Notes under the pieces: generated by a model
Told to the model about the DNA's origin: nothing
Database searches by the model: none
Seen by the model: only the letters and a program-made list of their open reading frames with translations
In this document: one piece after another, positions 16,233 through 24,465 of the stretch
Layout of the letters: every line of letters begins with the position of its first letter
Position numbering within the stretch: position 1 is the stretch's first letter
Translations under genes and position numbers: made by a program
Assembly: GCF_900105685.1 (NCBI RefSeq)
Contig: NZ_LT629781.1
Span: forward strand, 682,001 to 746,000
Length of the DNA stretch: 64,000 nt
DNA from: Verrucomicrobium sp. GAS474
GTDB lineage: Bacteria; Verrucomicrobiota; Verrucomicrobiia; Methylacidiphilales; GAS474
Direction: 5' to 3'

Positions 16233-17927
16233 ATGCGCCGGATCTTCCTTCTTGGCATCCTCCTCCTGCCCCTTCCCCTCCTCGCGCGCGAGGCCAACCT
16301 CATCCGGAATCCGGGGTTCGAGAGCGGCTCCGCTCCCTCCGGCCCCGCCGACTATGAGCTGACGGGGGCCGCCGCCTGGGGCAAGACCGGCAACGACCTC
16401 GAGACGGGCACGCGCGGCATCTTCTTCCCCGGCAACGCGCGGGACGGCGGCTCCGTCGCCCAGACCGTCCACGGCCTCGTCCCGGCGAAGGGGAAGTGGC
16501 TCACCTTCTCCTTCCGCGGCTTGGCCGAGGAGGGCTTCGTCCTCGGAAGCGAGGCCCTCGAGATGCGGATCGAGTTCTTCGCGAAGGACGGGACCGAATC
16601 GCGCGACGGCGCCGTGAAGGCGATCTACCGAGAGATCGTCGCCGACCGCCGCGACTTCGCCGCGAACGGCAACCACGGCAAGGGCGGGGCCGCCGTCTGG
16701 CGGACCTACGCCTTCGAGGAGATGATCCCCTTTGCGGAGGTCGACACCGTCCGCCTCTCCGTCGCCTACCGGGACGGCGCGGCCTCCTCCTCCGGGCGGA
16801 ACGCCGCCTTCCAGATCGACCATTTCTCCCTCGTCCAGCGGCCCGAGTCGCGGACCGGGCGGGTCGATCCCGCCGTGGTCCAGGACAAGGCCAAGGCGGG
16901 CCTCCCCTCGGCCTCCCCCGCCGATCCGGCGACGCTCACCCCCCTCGGCGGGCGGTGGTATTACCGGGCCGAGGCCGGGGAGAAAATCGCCCTGCCGCTG
17001 ACGGTCACCGCCGAGAATGCCGACCGCCTCCTCTACCAGAGCGACCGCCTCGTCGCCCCCTTCGCCGGGGCGATGGAATCGTCCCTCCGCGTCGGCTGGA
17101 AGGATCGGGCGGGGAACACCGCCACCGAGGAACGGCCCGTCCCCGACAACGTGACGATCACCTTCAAGGGCGACGGCTTCCTCACCCTCCACTCGAAGAA
17201 CCTGCCGAACCATCCGACGGCGCAATTCCCCGAAATCAGCGGGAACTGGCGCGGCAATCCCAGCTCGATCCAGGAGCAGGATGAGACCTTCCGCCTCCCC
17301 CTCGACCCGAAGCCCGATCCCCAGGCGAAGGCGATGACGGCGAACGACGGGAACATGGCCCTCCCGATGGGGCCGACCGGCGTGGCGGTGAACGGCGTCG
17401 TCTTCTTCAATCCCTTCGACGCCGGGATGACCGACGCCACCTCCTTCATGGACCGCTGCTGCGGCCATCCGAACCAGGACAACCAATACCACTATCACAA
17501 GTATCCGATCTGCGTGAACACCGCCTTCGTCGACAAGGGCGACGGCCACTCCGAGGTGATCGGCTTCGCCTTCGACGGGCTCCCCGTCTACGGCCCCTAC
17601 GAGGCGGCGGGCGTCATGGCGAAGGACCTCTCGGACAATCCCCTCAACGACTTCAACGCCCACTACGACGAGGCGCGCGGCTGGCACTACCACGTCACGC
17701 CGGGGAAATTCCCCTACCTCCTCGGCGGCTACTTCGCGAAGGTGGAGAAGAGCAACGTCATGTCCGGGCCGCCCGGCGGGGGCGGCGGGCAGGGCCGGGG
17801 GCGGGAACCGGGCGCGGGCGGAGGCGGGCCCCCTTCCTTCGGCCCCGGCGGGATGGGGCCGGGCCCAGGCCCGGGTCCGGGCCCGGGCCCGAACGGCGAG
17901 CGTCCCCCGCCTCCCCCGCCGTGGTAG
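16233..17927 (+). CDS. Secreted YHYH-domain protein with Gly/Pro-rich tail
   Basis: A protein of 564 residues with a signal peptide (MRRIFLLGILLLPLPLLARE). Residues about 20-215 look like a carbohydrate-binding, jelly-roll-type module (NLIRNPGFESGS, then FQIDHFSLVQ). The C-terminal half is a YHYH domain: GVAVNGVVFFNPFDAG, CCGHPNQDNQYHYHKYPIC, GFAFDGLPVYGPYE and GWHYHVTPGKFPYLLGGYF. The tail is almost only Gly, Pro, Arg and Met. YHYH proteins are secreted and of unknown function, and the dense His/Cys pattern suggests metal binding. It is a single-gene unit. Confidence 0.8.
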   Translation: MRRIFLLGILLLPLPLLAREANLIRNPGFESGSAPSGPADYELTGAAAWGKTGNDLETGTRGIFFPGNARDGGSVAQTVHGLVPAKGKWLTFSFRGLAEEGFVLGSEALEMRIEFFAKDGTESRDGAVKAIYREIVADRRDFAANGNHGKGGAAVWRTYAFEEMIPFAEVDTVRLSVAYRDGAASSSGRNAAFQIDHFSLVQRPESRTGRVDPAVVQDKAKAGLPSASPADPATLTPLGGRWYYRAEAGEKIALPLTVTAENADRLLYQSDRLVAPFAGAMESSLRVGWKDRAGNTATEERPVPDNVTITFKGDGFLTLHSKNLPNHPTAQFPEISGNWRGNPSSIQEQDETFRLPLDPKPDPQAKAMTANDGNMALPMGPTGVAVNGVVFFNPFDAGMTDATSFMDRCCGHPNQDNQYHYHKYPICVNTAFVDKGDGHSEVIGFAFDGLPVYGPYEAAGVMAKDLSDNPLNDFNAHYDEARGWHYHVTPGKFPYLLGGYFAKVEKSNVMSGPPGGGGGQGRGREPGAGGGGPPSFGPGGMGPGPGPGPGPGPNGERPPPPPPW

Positions 17928-17956
17928 GAGGCGGCGGCTTCCGCCTCCCTCGTCCC

Positions 17957-18685
17957 TCAATACTTCAGCACCTTCTCGAGGAAGGCCCGGCAGACCGGAC
18001 TCTGCGGCGCGTCGAAGAACGGCGCCGCCGGCCCCGCCTCGACGATCCGCCCCTCGGCGAGGAAGGCGACCTCGTCGGCCACCTGCCGGGCGAAGCCCAT
18101 CGCATGGGTCACGACAATCAGGTCGCAACCTTCGGCCCGCAGTTCCCCGATCATGTCGAGGACCTCGACCGTCATCTCGGGATCGAGCGCCGAGGTCGGC
18201 TCGTCGAGGAGGATCGCCTTCGGCTGGGCCGCCACCGCGCGGACGAGGGCGACCCGCTGGCGCTGGCCGCCGGAGAGCGCGGCGGGCCGCTTCCCCGCAT
18301 GGGCCTCGAGCCGGAACCGGGCGAGGAGGCCCAGCGCCCGTTCCCGCGCGTCGGCGGGGGTGAGGCCGTGGACTTTCTCCAGCGGCAGCGTCAGGTTCTC
18401 CAGCGCGGAAAGATGGGGGAAGAGATTCGAGGCCTGGAAGACGACGCCGAGGTGGCGGCGATGCTCCCGGAGCCCCGCCTCGTCCCGCGGGATCGGCGTC
18501 CCGTTCCACCGCACCTCGCCGCCGCTCGGCCGTTCCAGCCCCGCGATGATCCGGAGCAGGGTCGATTTCCCCCCGCCCGAAGGGCCGATCAGCGCGAGGC
18601 ACCGGGCCGAGGACGCCAGCGTCACGTCGCGGAGGACCGGCTCCCCGTGGAACGTCTTCGTGAGACCGCGCAGTTCGAGGTTCAT
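17957..18685 (-). CDS. Polar amino-acid ABC transporter ATP-binding protein
   Basis: A GlnQ/HisP-type ATPase of 242 residues. The Walker A motif is GPSGGGKS (33-40), the ABC signature LSGGQRQRVALVRA (137-150), Walker B ILLDEPTSALDPE, and the switch His is in VVTHAMGFARQVADEV. The start at 18685 was chosen because it gives the standard MNLELRGLTKTF opening. It is the third gene of a tight three-gene operon after the binding protein and the permease. The exact amino acid transported cannot be read from the sequence. Confidence 0.93.
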   Translation of the reverse strand: MNLELRGLTKTFHGEPVLRDVTLASSARCLALIGPSGGGKSTLLRIIAGLERPSGGEVRWNGTPIPRDEAGLREHRRHLGVVFQASNLFPHLSALENLTLPLEKVHGLTPADARERALGLLARFRLEAHAGKRPAALSGGQRQRVALVRAVAAQPKAILLDEPTSALDPEMTVEVLDMIGELRAEGCDLIVVTHAMGFARQVADEVAFLAEGRIVEAGPAAPFFDAPQSPVCRAFLEKVLKY

Positions 18686-18693
18686 GCTTCCGC

Positions 18694-19461
18694 TCAGGTT
18701 TCGTATTGGAACCGCTTCTCCAGGCTCTGCGTCCAGAGCGAGAGCGGGAGCGTGAGGATCAGGTAGCCGACGGCGAGCGGGAGGTACGCCTCCAGCGTGC
18801 TGTAGGTGAAGGCATTCACCTGCCGCGCATTCTGCGTGAACTCGTCGACCGCGATCAGCGACAGCAGCGACGAATCCTTCACCAGGGAGACGAACTGCCC
18901 CGCGAGCGACGGCAGCATGTGGCGCAGCGCCTGGGGCAAGACCACATACCGGTAGGTCTGGGCCGTCGTGAAGCCGAGCGCCCGCGCCGTCTCGAACTGC
19001 GACGCCCCGATCCCCTCGATCCCCGCCCGGACGATCTCCCCCACGTAGGCCCCGCCGAAGAGCGAGAGGATGACCACCCCCGCCAGATACCGGTTCTGCA
19101 GGCCGAGCGCATCGCCGACGATGTAGTAGAGAATCAAAATCTGGACCAGCAGCGGCGTCCCCCGCACCGCCTCCACATAGACCCGCGCCGCCTGCCGCAG
19201 CGGCAAGACCGGCGCGCGCCGCAGCAGCGCCGCCCCCATCCCGAGGACGACACTCCCTGCCAAGGCGCCGAGCGAGAGGGCCACCGTCACCAGCCAGCCC
19301 GAAAGGAACTTCGCCCGATATTCCCACACCGCCTCCCAATGCCATTGATAGCGGAGGCTCCCGAAGGCGAGGGTGAAGCCGAGGCTCAGCACCGCGAAGA
19401 CCAGGAGCCAGCTCAAGGCCCGGCGCAGGCAGGAAGGGGAAGAAGCCGTTTCCGTTTTCAT
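18694..19461 (-). CDS. Polar amino-acid ABC transporter permease
   Basis: A HisMQ/GlnP-type permease of about 255 residues. Several membrane helices are visible, and the EAA-loop region is EIVRAGIEGIGASQFETARA followed by LGFTTAQTYRYVVLPQALRH. The segment EAVRGTPLLVQILILYYIVG is diagnostic for this permease family. The start at 19461 lies 4 bp after the stop of the binding-protein gene, while the longer frame upstream is only its antisense or out-of-frame shadow. A single permease gene implies a homodimeric channel. Confidence 0.92.
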   Translation of the reverse strand: MKTETASSPSCLRRALSWLLVFAVLSLGFTLAFGSLRYQWHWEAVWEYRAKFLSGWLVTVALSLGALAGSVVLGMGAALLRRAPVLPLRQAARVYVEAVRGTPLLVQILILYYIVGDALGLQNRYLAGVVILSLFGGAYVGEIVRAGIEGIGASQFETARALGFTTAQTYRYVVLPQALRHMLPSLAGQFVSLVKDSSLLSLIAVDEFTQNARQVNAFTYSTLEAYLPLAVGYLILTLPLSLWTQSLEKRFQYET

Positions 19462-19465
19462 CGCC

Positions 19466-20272
19466 TCAAAAAACAAAGGGAACGCCGAGGCGCGCGAAAG
19501 CCGCCTTCTGCGCCGCGAGATACCGCTCCCCCAGCGCGTCGAAGCCCCCGCCCACGCGGAAGTCCCGCAGGAAGCCATTCACCTCCTCCCGCAGCGCGTC
19601 GTCGCCCCGGCGGAGCCCGATCGCCCACGCCTCCTCCCGCAGCGGCTGGAGGAAAGGCCGCGTCGTCTCCGGATGGCGCAGCGCATGGGCCAGGATCGAC
19701 ATCTGGTCATAGATGAACGCATCGGCCTTCCCCTGCGTCACCTCGAGCACCGCCGCATCCTCGCTGTCAAAGACCAGGACGCGGACGCCGGGCAGATGAT
19801 CCCGCGCATAAAGCTGCCCCGTCGTCCCGTTCTTCACCGCAATGCGAAGCCCCGGCTTCGCCAGATCGCCCGGCCCGGCCAACGGCCCGTTCCGCCCCGC
19901 CAAAAGCGCGAGCCCCGTGTGCAGATAAGGATCGGAAAACGCAATCGCCCGCGCCCGCTCCGGCGTCGCCGTCATCGACGAAATGATGAGATCGATCTTC
20001 CCCGTCTGGAGCGCCGGGATCAGCCCATCGAACCCGATATTCTCGATCCGCACCGGCCGATGCAGCGCCTCCCCCAACGCCCGCGCCAGATCAACACTCA
20101 CCCCCGAAGGCTTCCCCCCCGCATCGGTCATCTCAAACGGCGGATACCCCAACTCCATCCCCACCACCAGCGGACGGGGACCGTCCTCCCCCTGATGCCG
20201 CCCACACCCCGCCCAGCCCAACCCGAAGAGGAGCAGCACCGGAACCAGAAGAAAACGGGATAGGCAGGTCAC
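19466..20272 (-). CDS. Amino-acid ABC transporter substrate-binding lipoprotein
   Basis: A SBP_bac_3-type periplasmic binding protein. I choose GTG at 20272, because it yields a compact lipoprotein signal ending in GWAGC. Family features are VVGMELGYPPFEMTDAGGKP, VDLARALGEAL, FDGLIPALQTGKIDLIISSM, TATPERARAIAFSDPY and the lobe-two segment AVKNGTTGQLYARD. It is the first gene of the transport operon and precedes the permease by 4 bp. The start is uncertain, since no ATG lies nearby in frame. Confidence 0.85.
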   Translation of the reverse strand: MTCLSRFLLVPVLLLFGLGWAGCGRHQGEDGPRPLVVGMELGYPPFEMTDAGGKPSGVSVDLARALGEALHRPVRIENIGFDGLIPALQTGKIDLIISSMTATPERARAIAFSDPYLHTGLALLAGRNGPLAGPGDLAKPGLRIAVKNGTTGQLYARDHLPGVRVLVFDSEDAAVLEVTQGKADAFIYDQMSILAHALRHPETTRPFLQPLREEAWAIGLRRGDDALREEVNGFLRDFRVGGGFDALGERYLAAQKAAFARLGVPFVF

Positions 20273-20444
20273 AGTTCTAATGCCCTCACGCTGCCCCAAC
20301 CCCCTCCCCCAAGCAAGGCCGTGATTCCATCGAGAAAAAGCAAGCCCGAGCCTTAAAAGCTGGGGCACGAAAAGGTCACGAGAAATATGACCGCAAAAGA
20401 CCGGGAAGGCCCGCCAATACTCAGAGAAGAGCAGGGAAAAATGG

Positions 20445-20690
20445 CTCCGGAGGTAGGGCTCGACCGAAGCGTATCGTTCTACGTCAATACTTTACATCAC
20501 AAGTCGTTGTCAATCAAGCTAAACTTGTTTTAACTCGCCTCCTACTTTCGTGAACTTCCAGGCCCAAATTTGGGCCCAATTCCGACCGCCACCTCCGGAG
20601 GTAGGGCTGAACCTACCGGACAGGTGGGCCCAGTTTTGGGCCCAATTCTTTCGCAGCCCGTGAAAGAATTTGGGCGCTCGATTATGTCCC
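20445..20690. repeat. Cluster of direct repeats and palindromes at the element's left edge
   Basis: CTCCGGAGGTAGGGCT occurs twice (20445-20460 and 20593-20608). A perfect palindrome GGCCCAAATTTGGGCC lies at 20561-20576. TTTGGGCCCAATTC occurs twice (about 20570 and 20636). A hairpin CCCAATTCTTTC / GAAAGAATTTGGG with one bulge lies at about 20640-20674. No gene is visible between 20273 and 20741. Such clusters mark attachment sites, replication origins or recombinase binding sites, and I cannot tell which. Confidence 0.6.
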
Positions 20691-20741
20691 GGCCGCACAC
20701 AAAGAATTGGCGACGCCTTCGGAGGCGGTTAGTACAGAAAG

Positions 20742-21503
20742 ATGGCCGATCCGACTCATGACGTGATGGGGGAATCGCGCTTCATCGCCTTTTTCGATGA
20801 ATGCGGAGATCATTCCCTGACCAAGATCGACAAGGATTTCCCGCTCTTTCTCCTCTCCACCGTGATCGTCGAACGGAGCCACTACGTCGAGGAGCTGATT
20901 CCGGCCTTTGCCCGCCTGAAGCTCCAGTTTTGGGATCACGAGGGCATCAATCTGCACAGCCGGGAGATCCGCAAGGCGACGGGGGCCTATTCCTTCCTTC
21001 AGGTCCCTGCCAAGCGGCAACGATTTTTGCAGGAACTCAGTGCCACCGTGTCGAAGCTCCACTTCACCCTGTTCATTACCTGCATTCGGAAAGATGCCCA
21101 CCTCTCCCGGTACAGCGACAAGGCCCGCAACCCCTACGACATCGCGCTGACCTACACCTTCGAGCGTGTCCTCCACTTCCTCGAAGGCCAGGGGGAAAGC
21201 AACCTTCCAGTGATCGCCGAAGCCCGAGGGAAGCAGGAAGATGACTCCCTCAAGGCGGCCTTTTACCAACTGATGACTGAAGGAACCCAATACAACGCCC
21301 GAGAGCGGTTCCAGAAGATCGCCTCCCCCATTTCCTTTTGCAGCAAATACGAGAACGTGGCGGGCATTCAACTTGCCGACCTGTGCGCCCATCCGGCAGC
21401 ACGCAGCATCCTCAAACCCGATCAATCCAATCAGGCTTTCGATCTGGTAAAGGGGAAGATTTACCAGAGCGGACGAGTCAGCGGCTGGAAAGTGTTCCCG
21501 TAA
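20742..21503 (+). CDS. DUF3800 domain protein
   Basis: A protein of 253 residues with the DUF3800 features: an N-terminal acidic motif FIAFFDECGDHS (standard form F-I-D-E-S-G-D), a mid-protein acidic segment, and the C-terminal NVAGIQLADLCAHPAARSIL. The family has a predicted RNase H-like fold and is common on mobile elements and in defence neighbourhoods, with unknown function. An internal ATG at 20766 is an alternative start. It is a lone rightward gene directly after the repeat-rich edge. Confidence 0.75.
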   Translation: MADPTHDVMGESRFIAFFDECGDHSLTKIDKDFPLFLLSTVIVERSHYVEELIPAFARLKLQFWDHEGINLHSREIRKATGAYSFLQVPAKRQRFLQELSATVSKLHFTLFITCIRKDAHLSRYSDKARNPYDIALTYTFERVLHFLEGQGESNLPVIAEARGKQEDDSLKAAFYQLMTEGTQYNARERFQKIASPISFCSKYENVAGIQLADLCAHPAARSILKPDQSNQAFDLVKGKIYQSGRVSGWKVFP

Positions 21504-21509
21504 AAGAAA

Positions 21510-21869
21510 ATGGGCAACTCCGGATATACCAGACGTTGCCCATCGACCGAGAATTCCCAGTCCGGCAGGAAGGTCGCACATCTTTTCCCACCACGCAAGA
21601 GCTATCGCGGTGCTTCTTTCCTGCTCGGCATCAGCAAACCCCAAAGGACCAAGCCTCGTCAAGACCGGCAGCGCCGGTCTGCTGTCCCTCTCACTCTCTC
21701 TAGCCCGGGCGCGGCAATGAGCGCCAGCCCGCCCGGCGATTGAGGGCCCCCCATCCAACGCCCGACCGACCGACCTCTCCTTACCGATGGGGAGGTCGGG
21801 CGGGCGTTCTAACTGGAACCGGGCCAAGCAACCGCCGTGACGCCCCGCAGCGGGGCGGCGCGGCGGTTG
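21510..21869. other. Non-coding stretch with three strong hairpins
   Basis: Three structures are seen. ATGGGCAAC / GTTGCCCAT (21510-21543) follows the DUF3800 stop. A long GC-rich stem has outer arms AACGCCCG / CGGGCGTT and inner ACCGACCTC / GAGGTCGGG (21757-21808). A nested stem has outer CAACCGCCG / CGGCGGTTG and inner GCCCCGC / CGGGGC (21829-21869). There is no coding sequence between 21504 and 21996. The first may be a terminator, while the others are unusually stable for plain terminators and lack T-runs. Confidence 0.6.
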
Positions 21870-21996
21870 CGGGGGGTGTCTTGGTTTCGACAACACCCCG
21901 TACGTTGCTCACCCGGTTCAGCATTGGCTCATCGGCTCCGTTGAACCTCCACTCCCGAATTGCGTCACCTCGCACGGGAGAATACCCTTTCATCCC

Positions 21997-22821
21997 ATGT
22001 TCAGCCTCCTCATCGCTTACGACCCGACCGCCTGGGAAACCGATCAGGTCATGCGGATGGATGCCGACCGTTTCAAAGAATACACCGACGGCGCAGAGGC
22101 CCAGGCCGTCTCCCTCGAAAAACCGAAGACCCTCAAGCTCCTGGAAGAAGCCCCCGCCCTCCTCATGTATGAAGGTGGTCCCGAAGCCTCCCGCGAAATC
22201 GTCCGTTACGGCACCCTTCGCAACATCCACGTCACCGGCCAGCACGTCACCTTCCGCTTCACCGAAAAGGGTCGTTTCACCCGTGCCGACATCCTTGAAT
22301 TTTCCCGTCACCTTAGCATGGGCCATTGGGAGGAAAACCGGACCCATTGGGCCATCAAAGATGGAGACCTTCCCGCCGCCCTCCTCAAGCGGCTGCAAAG
22401 CCGCTACGACGTCGTCCTCTCCTTCGCGGGCGAGGACCGCGAATATGTCCAAGCCACTGCCGACTACCTTATCGCCGAAGGCATCCACGTCTTCTACGAC
22501 ACCTACGACGAAGCTAATCTGTGGGGCAAAAACCTCGCCGAGCATTTCGAGTGGGTCTACCGCAACAGCAGCGCCTACTGCGTGATGTTCATCTCGAAAT
22601 GGTACGTAAAGAAGATTTGGACTATCCTGGAACGCCGTTCCGCCGTCGCCCGCGCTATCGCCGAAGACAAGGAGTACATCCTCCCCGCCCGTTTCGATAA
22701 CACCGAGGTTCCGAACGTCCTTCCCACCGTCAAATACGTCTCCCTGAAGGACAAGACGCCGCAGGAGTTGGGCGAGTTGATCGTCCGCAAACTGCGTCAT
22801 CCTTCCGTCACCGGGCGGTAG
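21997..22821 (+). CDS. TIR-domain protein with an N-terminal accessory domain
   Basis: A protein of 274 residues. The TIR domain spans about 137-252: YDVVLSFAGEDREYVQ, then FYDTYDEANLWGKNLAEHF, YCVMFISKWYVKKIW and EYILPARFDNTEVPNVLPTV. Glu172 in DEANLWG is the candidate catalytic residue for NAD cleavage. The N-terminal about 130 residues (APALLMYEGG, then ENRTHWAIKDGDL) form a separate module that I have seen paired with such TIR domains but cannot name. Bacterial TIR proteins act as NAD-degrading or cyclic-nucleotide-producing effectors in phage defence. No Thoeris ThsA was recognised beside it. Confidence 0.85.
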   Translation: MFSLLIAYDPTAWETDQVMRMDADRFKEYTDGAEAQAVSLEKPKTLKLLEEAPALLMYEGGPEASREIVRYGTLRNIHVTGQHVTFRFTEKGRFTRADILEFSRHLSMGHWEENRTHWAIKDGDLPAALLKRLQSRYDVVLSFAGEDREYVQATADYLIAEGIHVFYDTYDEANLWGKNLAEHFEWVYRNSSAYCVMFISKWYVKKIWTILERRSAVARAIAEDKEYILPARFDNTEVPNVLPTVKYVSLKDKTPQELGELIVRKLRHPSVTGR

Positions 22822-23539
22822 CCTCGGTGGCCTTCTCCATCGGCTGGCCCTGCCGCAGAAGATAGCTGGAAAAACTCCGAGAATTGGCTTCGCGGTGGAG
22901 AATCAACGCCGGAAGACGGGTTGCCTCCTCCCTCATTCTCCGCTCGATGTCCCTCGCCAGTGCGTCCGTGTCCCAGAAAAGAACAGGCGGAACAATAATG
23001 ACAATATGGGCGTTCTCCTTGCCGCCGGAGGCAGTTGCCTTCCTGACAAACGCGGCCCACATCGCATCGTTCCAGGCGGCGTTCTCACCGCTAACGGCTA
23101 CCCAGCCTCCGGTTTCGTTTCCTGGCGAGGCTGCCGCTCCCAACGCATAATCCTTGATGGCCTCTTTGTCGGAAAAGGCATTGCCCCGCTCATCGGGGAA
23201 ATTCGGTCCAGACAGGCCCGGAACGGTCAGGAACGCATCCCGGCTTCCTGGAATCTTGTCCACCACCGCGAAAAATTTACGGATTCCCTTCGGATAAAGC
23301 TCGGTGATCTCAAATCCCGCATTCCCTGTCGTGAATGTGGCCAGAACGTCGGGTGGGTCGTCGGGGTTGGAAAGGTGATGTTGCGACACCAGCGGTCCCC
23401 ACTCCTTTTCAAAGACGGGGAGCCACGGCTTTACGGCAATGGCAAAGTGGTAACACTCCCATCGGGCCTTTTCGTTTTGCACGCCGAAGAACGCTTCGGC
23501 CAAAAGAGCTTCCTTGAAGGAAAAGGGGGGCTTCGCCAT
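22808..23539 (-). CDS. Unknown protein convergent with the TIR gene
   Basis: A protein of 243 residues without a signal peptide or membrane segment. I do not recognise it. The stretch SNPDDPPDVLATF followed by NAGFEITEL has the spacing of a PD-(D/E)xK nuclease core (Asp64, Glu77), but the third position is Thr instead of Lys, so this is only a weak hint. A later hydrophobic strand NAHIVIIVPPVLFWD suggests an alpha/beta fold. Its 3' end overlaps the TIR gene by 14 bp tail to tail. Its promoter region faces the HEPN-like gene. Confidence 0.6.
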   Translation of the reverse strand: MAKPPFSFKEALLAEAFFGVQNEKARWECYHFAIAVKPWLPVFEKEWGPLVSQHHLSNPDDPPDVLATFTTGNAGFEITELYPKGIRKFFAVVDKIPGSRDAFLTVPGLSGPNFPDERGNAFSDKEAIKDYALGAAASPGNETGGWVAVSGENAAWNDAMWAAFVRKATASGGKENAHIVIIVPPVLFWDTDALARDIERRMREEATRLPALILHREANSRSFSSYLLRQGQPMEKATEATAR

Positions 23540-23639
23540 AGCTTATACCAAAGGCTGGACGGACTTCCGCTGAAACCAAGGCCAAACCGCCTTTCCATTC
23601 CCTTTCGCGGAAATTATAAGGGCACAACCAAGCAACGAC

Positions 23640-24455
23640 ATGAAATTAATAGGATCTGGCCCAAGCGACTATTATGAAGCCCGGGATCTTACCCCGGAAG
23701 AATTACAGTCTCACGAACGTTTCAAGCCCATTTTTATCGAGGCCCGAAACCGTCTTAGGCTATTCCGAATGTTGCAGATCAATTATGATGAATGGCAGGA
23801 GCACATTCAATCGCTCTTGAGCGCAAAGAGGTCAGATGATGATGTCGAATGGCTGCACCTCGATAGGCTGCTGCTTAATTATCTGACGTGTGCCTACACG
23901 GTTCAGAAGCATTTTACCGTTTCATTCCGACAACGATTCAAAAAGGACGAGACTAAGAAGAAGGAATTTTCAGAGTTTGAGGAAAAGCTTCTCAAGGGAA
24001 GTTGGGCATTCGCTTTTTTCCTCGATTTCCGAAACTACGTCCAACACTACGCTTTGGGCATAGGTCAATATAATCGGCAAGTGTCGAAGACCTCTGTCAC
24101 CCTTCGGATCGGGTGTAATGCCAAATCCCTATTGAAAGACCCTGATGGATGGGAAAGATCGAAATTGACCGCCGAAATGGGGGAACTGAACCTTGTTGAA
24201 TTGCTACAAGAATTCCATGTTCGACTTCTTCAGGATTATAGAGCGTTCGTGGTGAAACTATTTTTCCCGGAATTGACTGAAGCGGCACAGTTCTATTCCA
24301 AATTAACGGAGGAAATAACTACAAAACGCCCGACCTTGCGGATGGCGTTCGCCATCGGAGCAAAGATCGAGCAGAAAGGCTCCCCTAGAAAGATCCAAAT
24401 CGAAGGAGTGACACTCGTTCCAAATGACGTTTTTACCGAATTGGGAATGACCTGA
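23640..24455 (+). CDS. Helical protein with HEPN-type R-N-x3-H motif, possible RNase effector
   Basis: A protein of 271 residues that is mostly helical. The segment FFLDFRNYVQHYALG carries Arg131-Asn132-x3-His136, the R-x4-H pattern with a polar residue after Arg that is typical of HEPN ribonucleases. Two hydrophobic helices (LLLNYLTCAYTVQKHF and SWAFAFFLDF) frame it, as in four-helix HEPN bundles. The gene is clearly AT-richer than its neighbours, a sign of separate origin. It is divergent from the unknown gene at 22808-23539. The call rests on one motif and context, and no family name is offered. Confidence 0.6.
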   Translation: MKLIGSGPSDYYEARDLTPEELQSHERFKPIFIEARNRLRLFRMLQINYDEWQEHIQSLLSAKRSDDDVEWLHLDRLLLNYLTCAYTVQKHFTVSFRQRFKKDETKKKEFSEFEEKLLKGSWAFAFFLDFRNYVQHYALGIGQYNRQVSKTSVTLRIGCNAKSLLKDPDGWERSKLTAEMGELNLVELLQEFHVRLLQDYRAFVVKLFFPELTEAAQFYSKLTEEITTKRPTLRMAFAIGAKIEQKGSPRKIQIEGVTLVPNDVFTELGMT

Positions 24456-24465
24456 GCGAGTACGG

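Noticed and set aside
20281-20741. A tRNA gene as integration site.
   Set aside because: No cloverleaf, T-loop GGTTCGA or CCA end could be found in this stretch.
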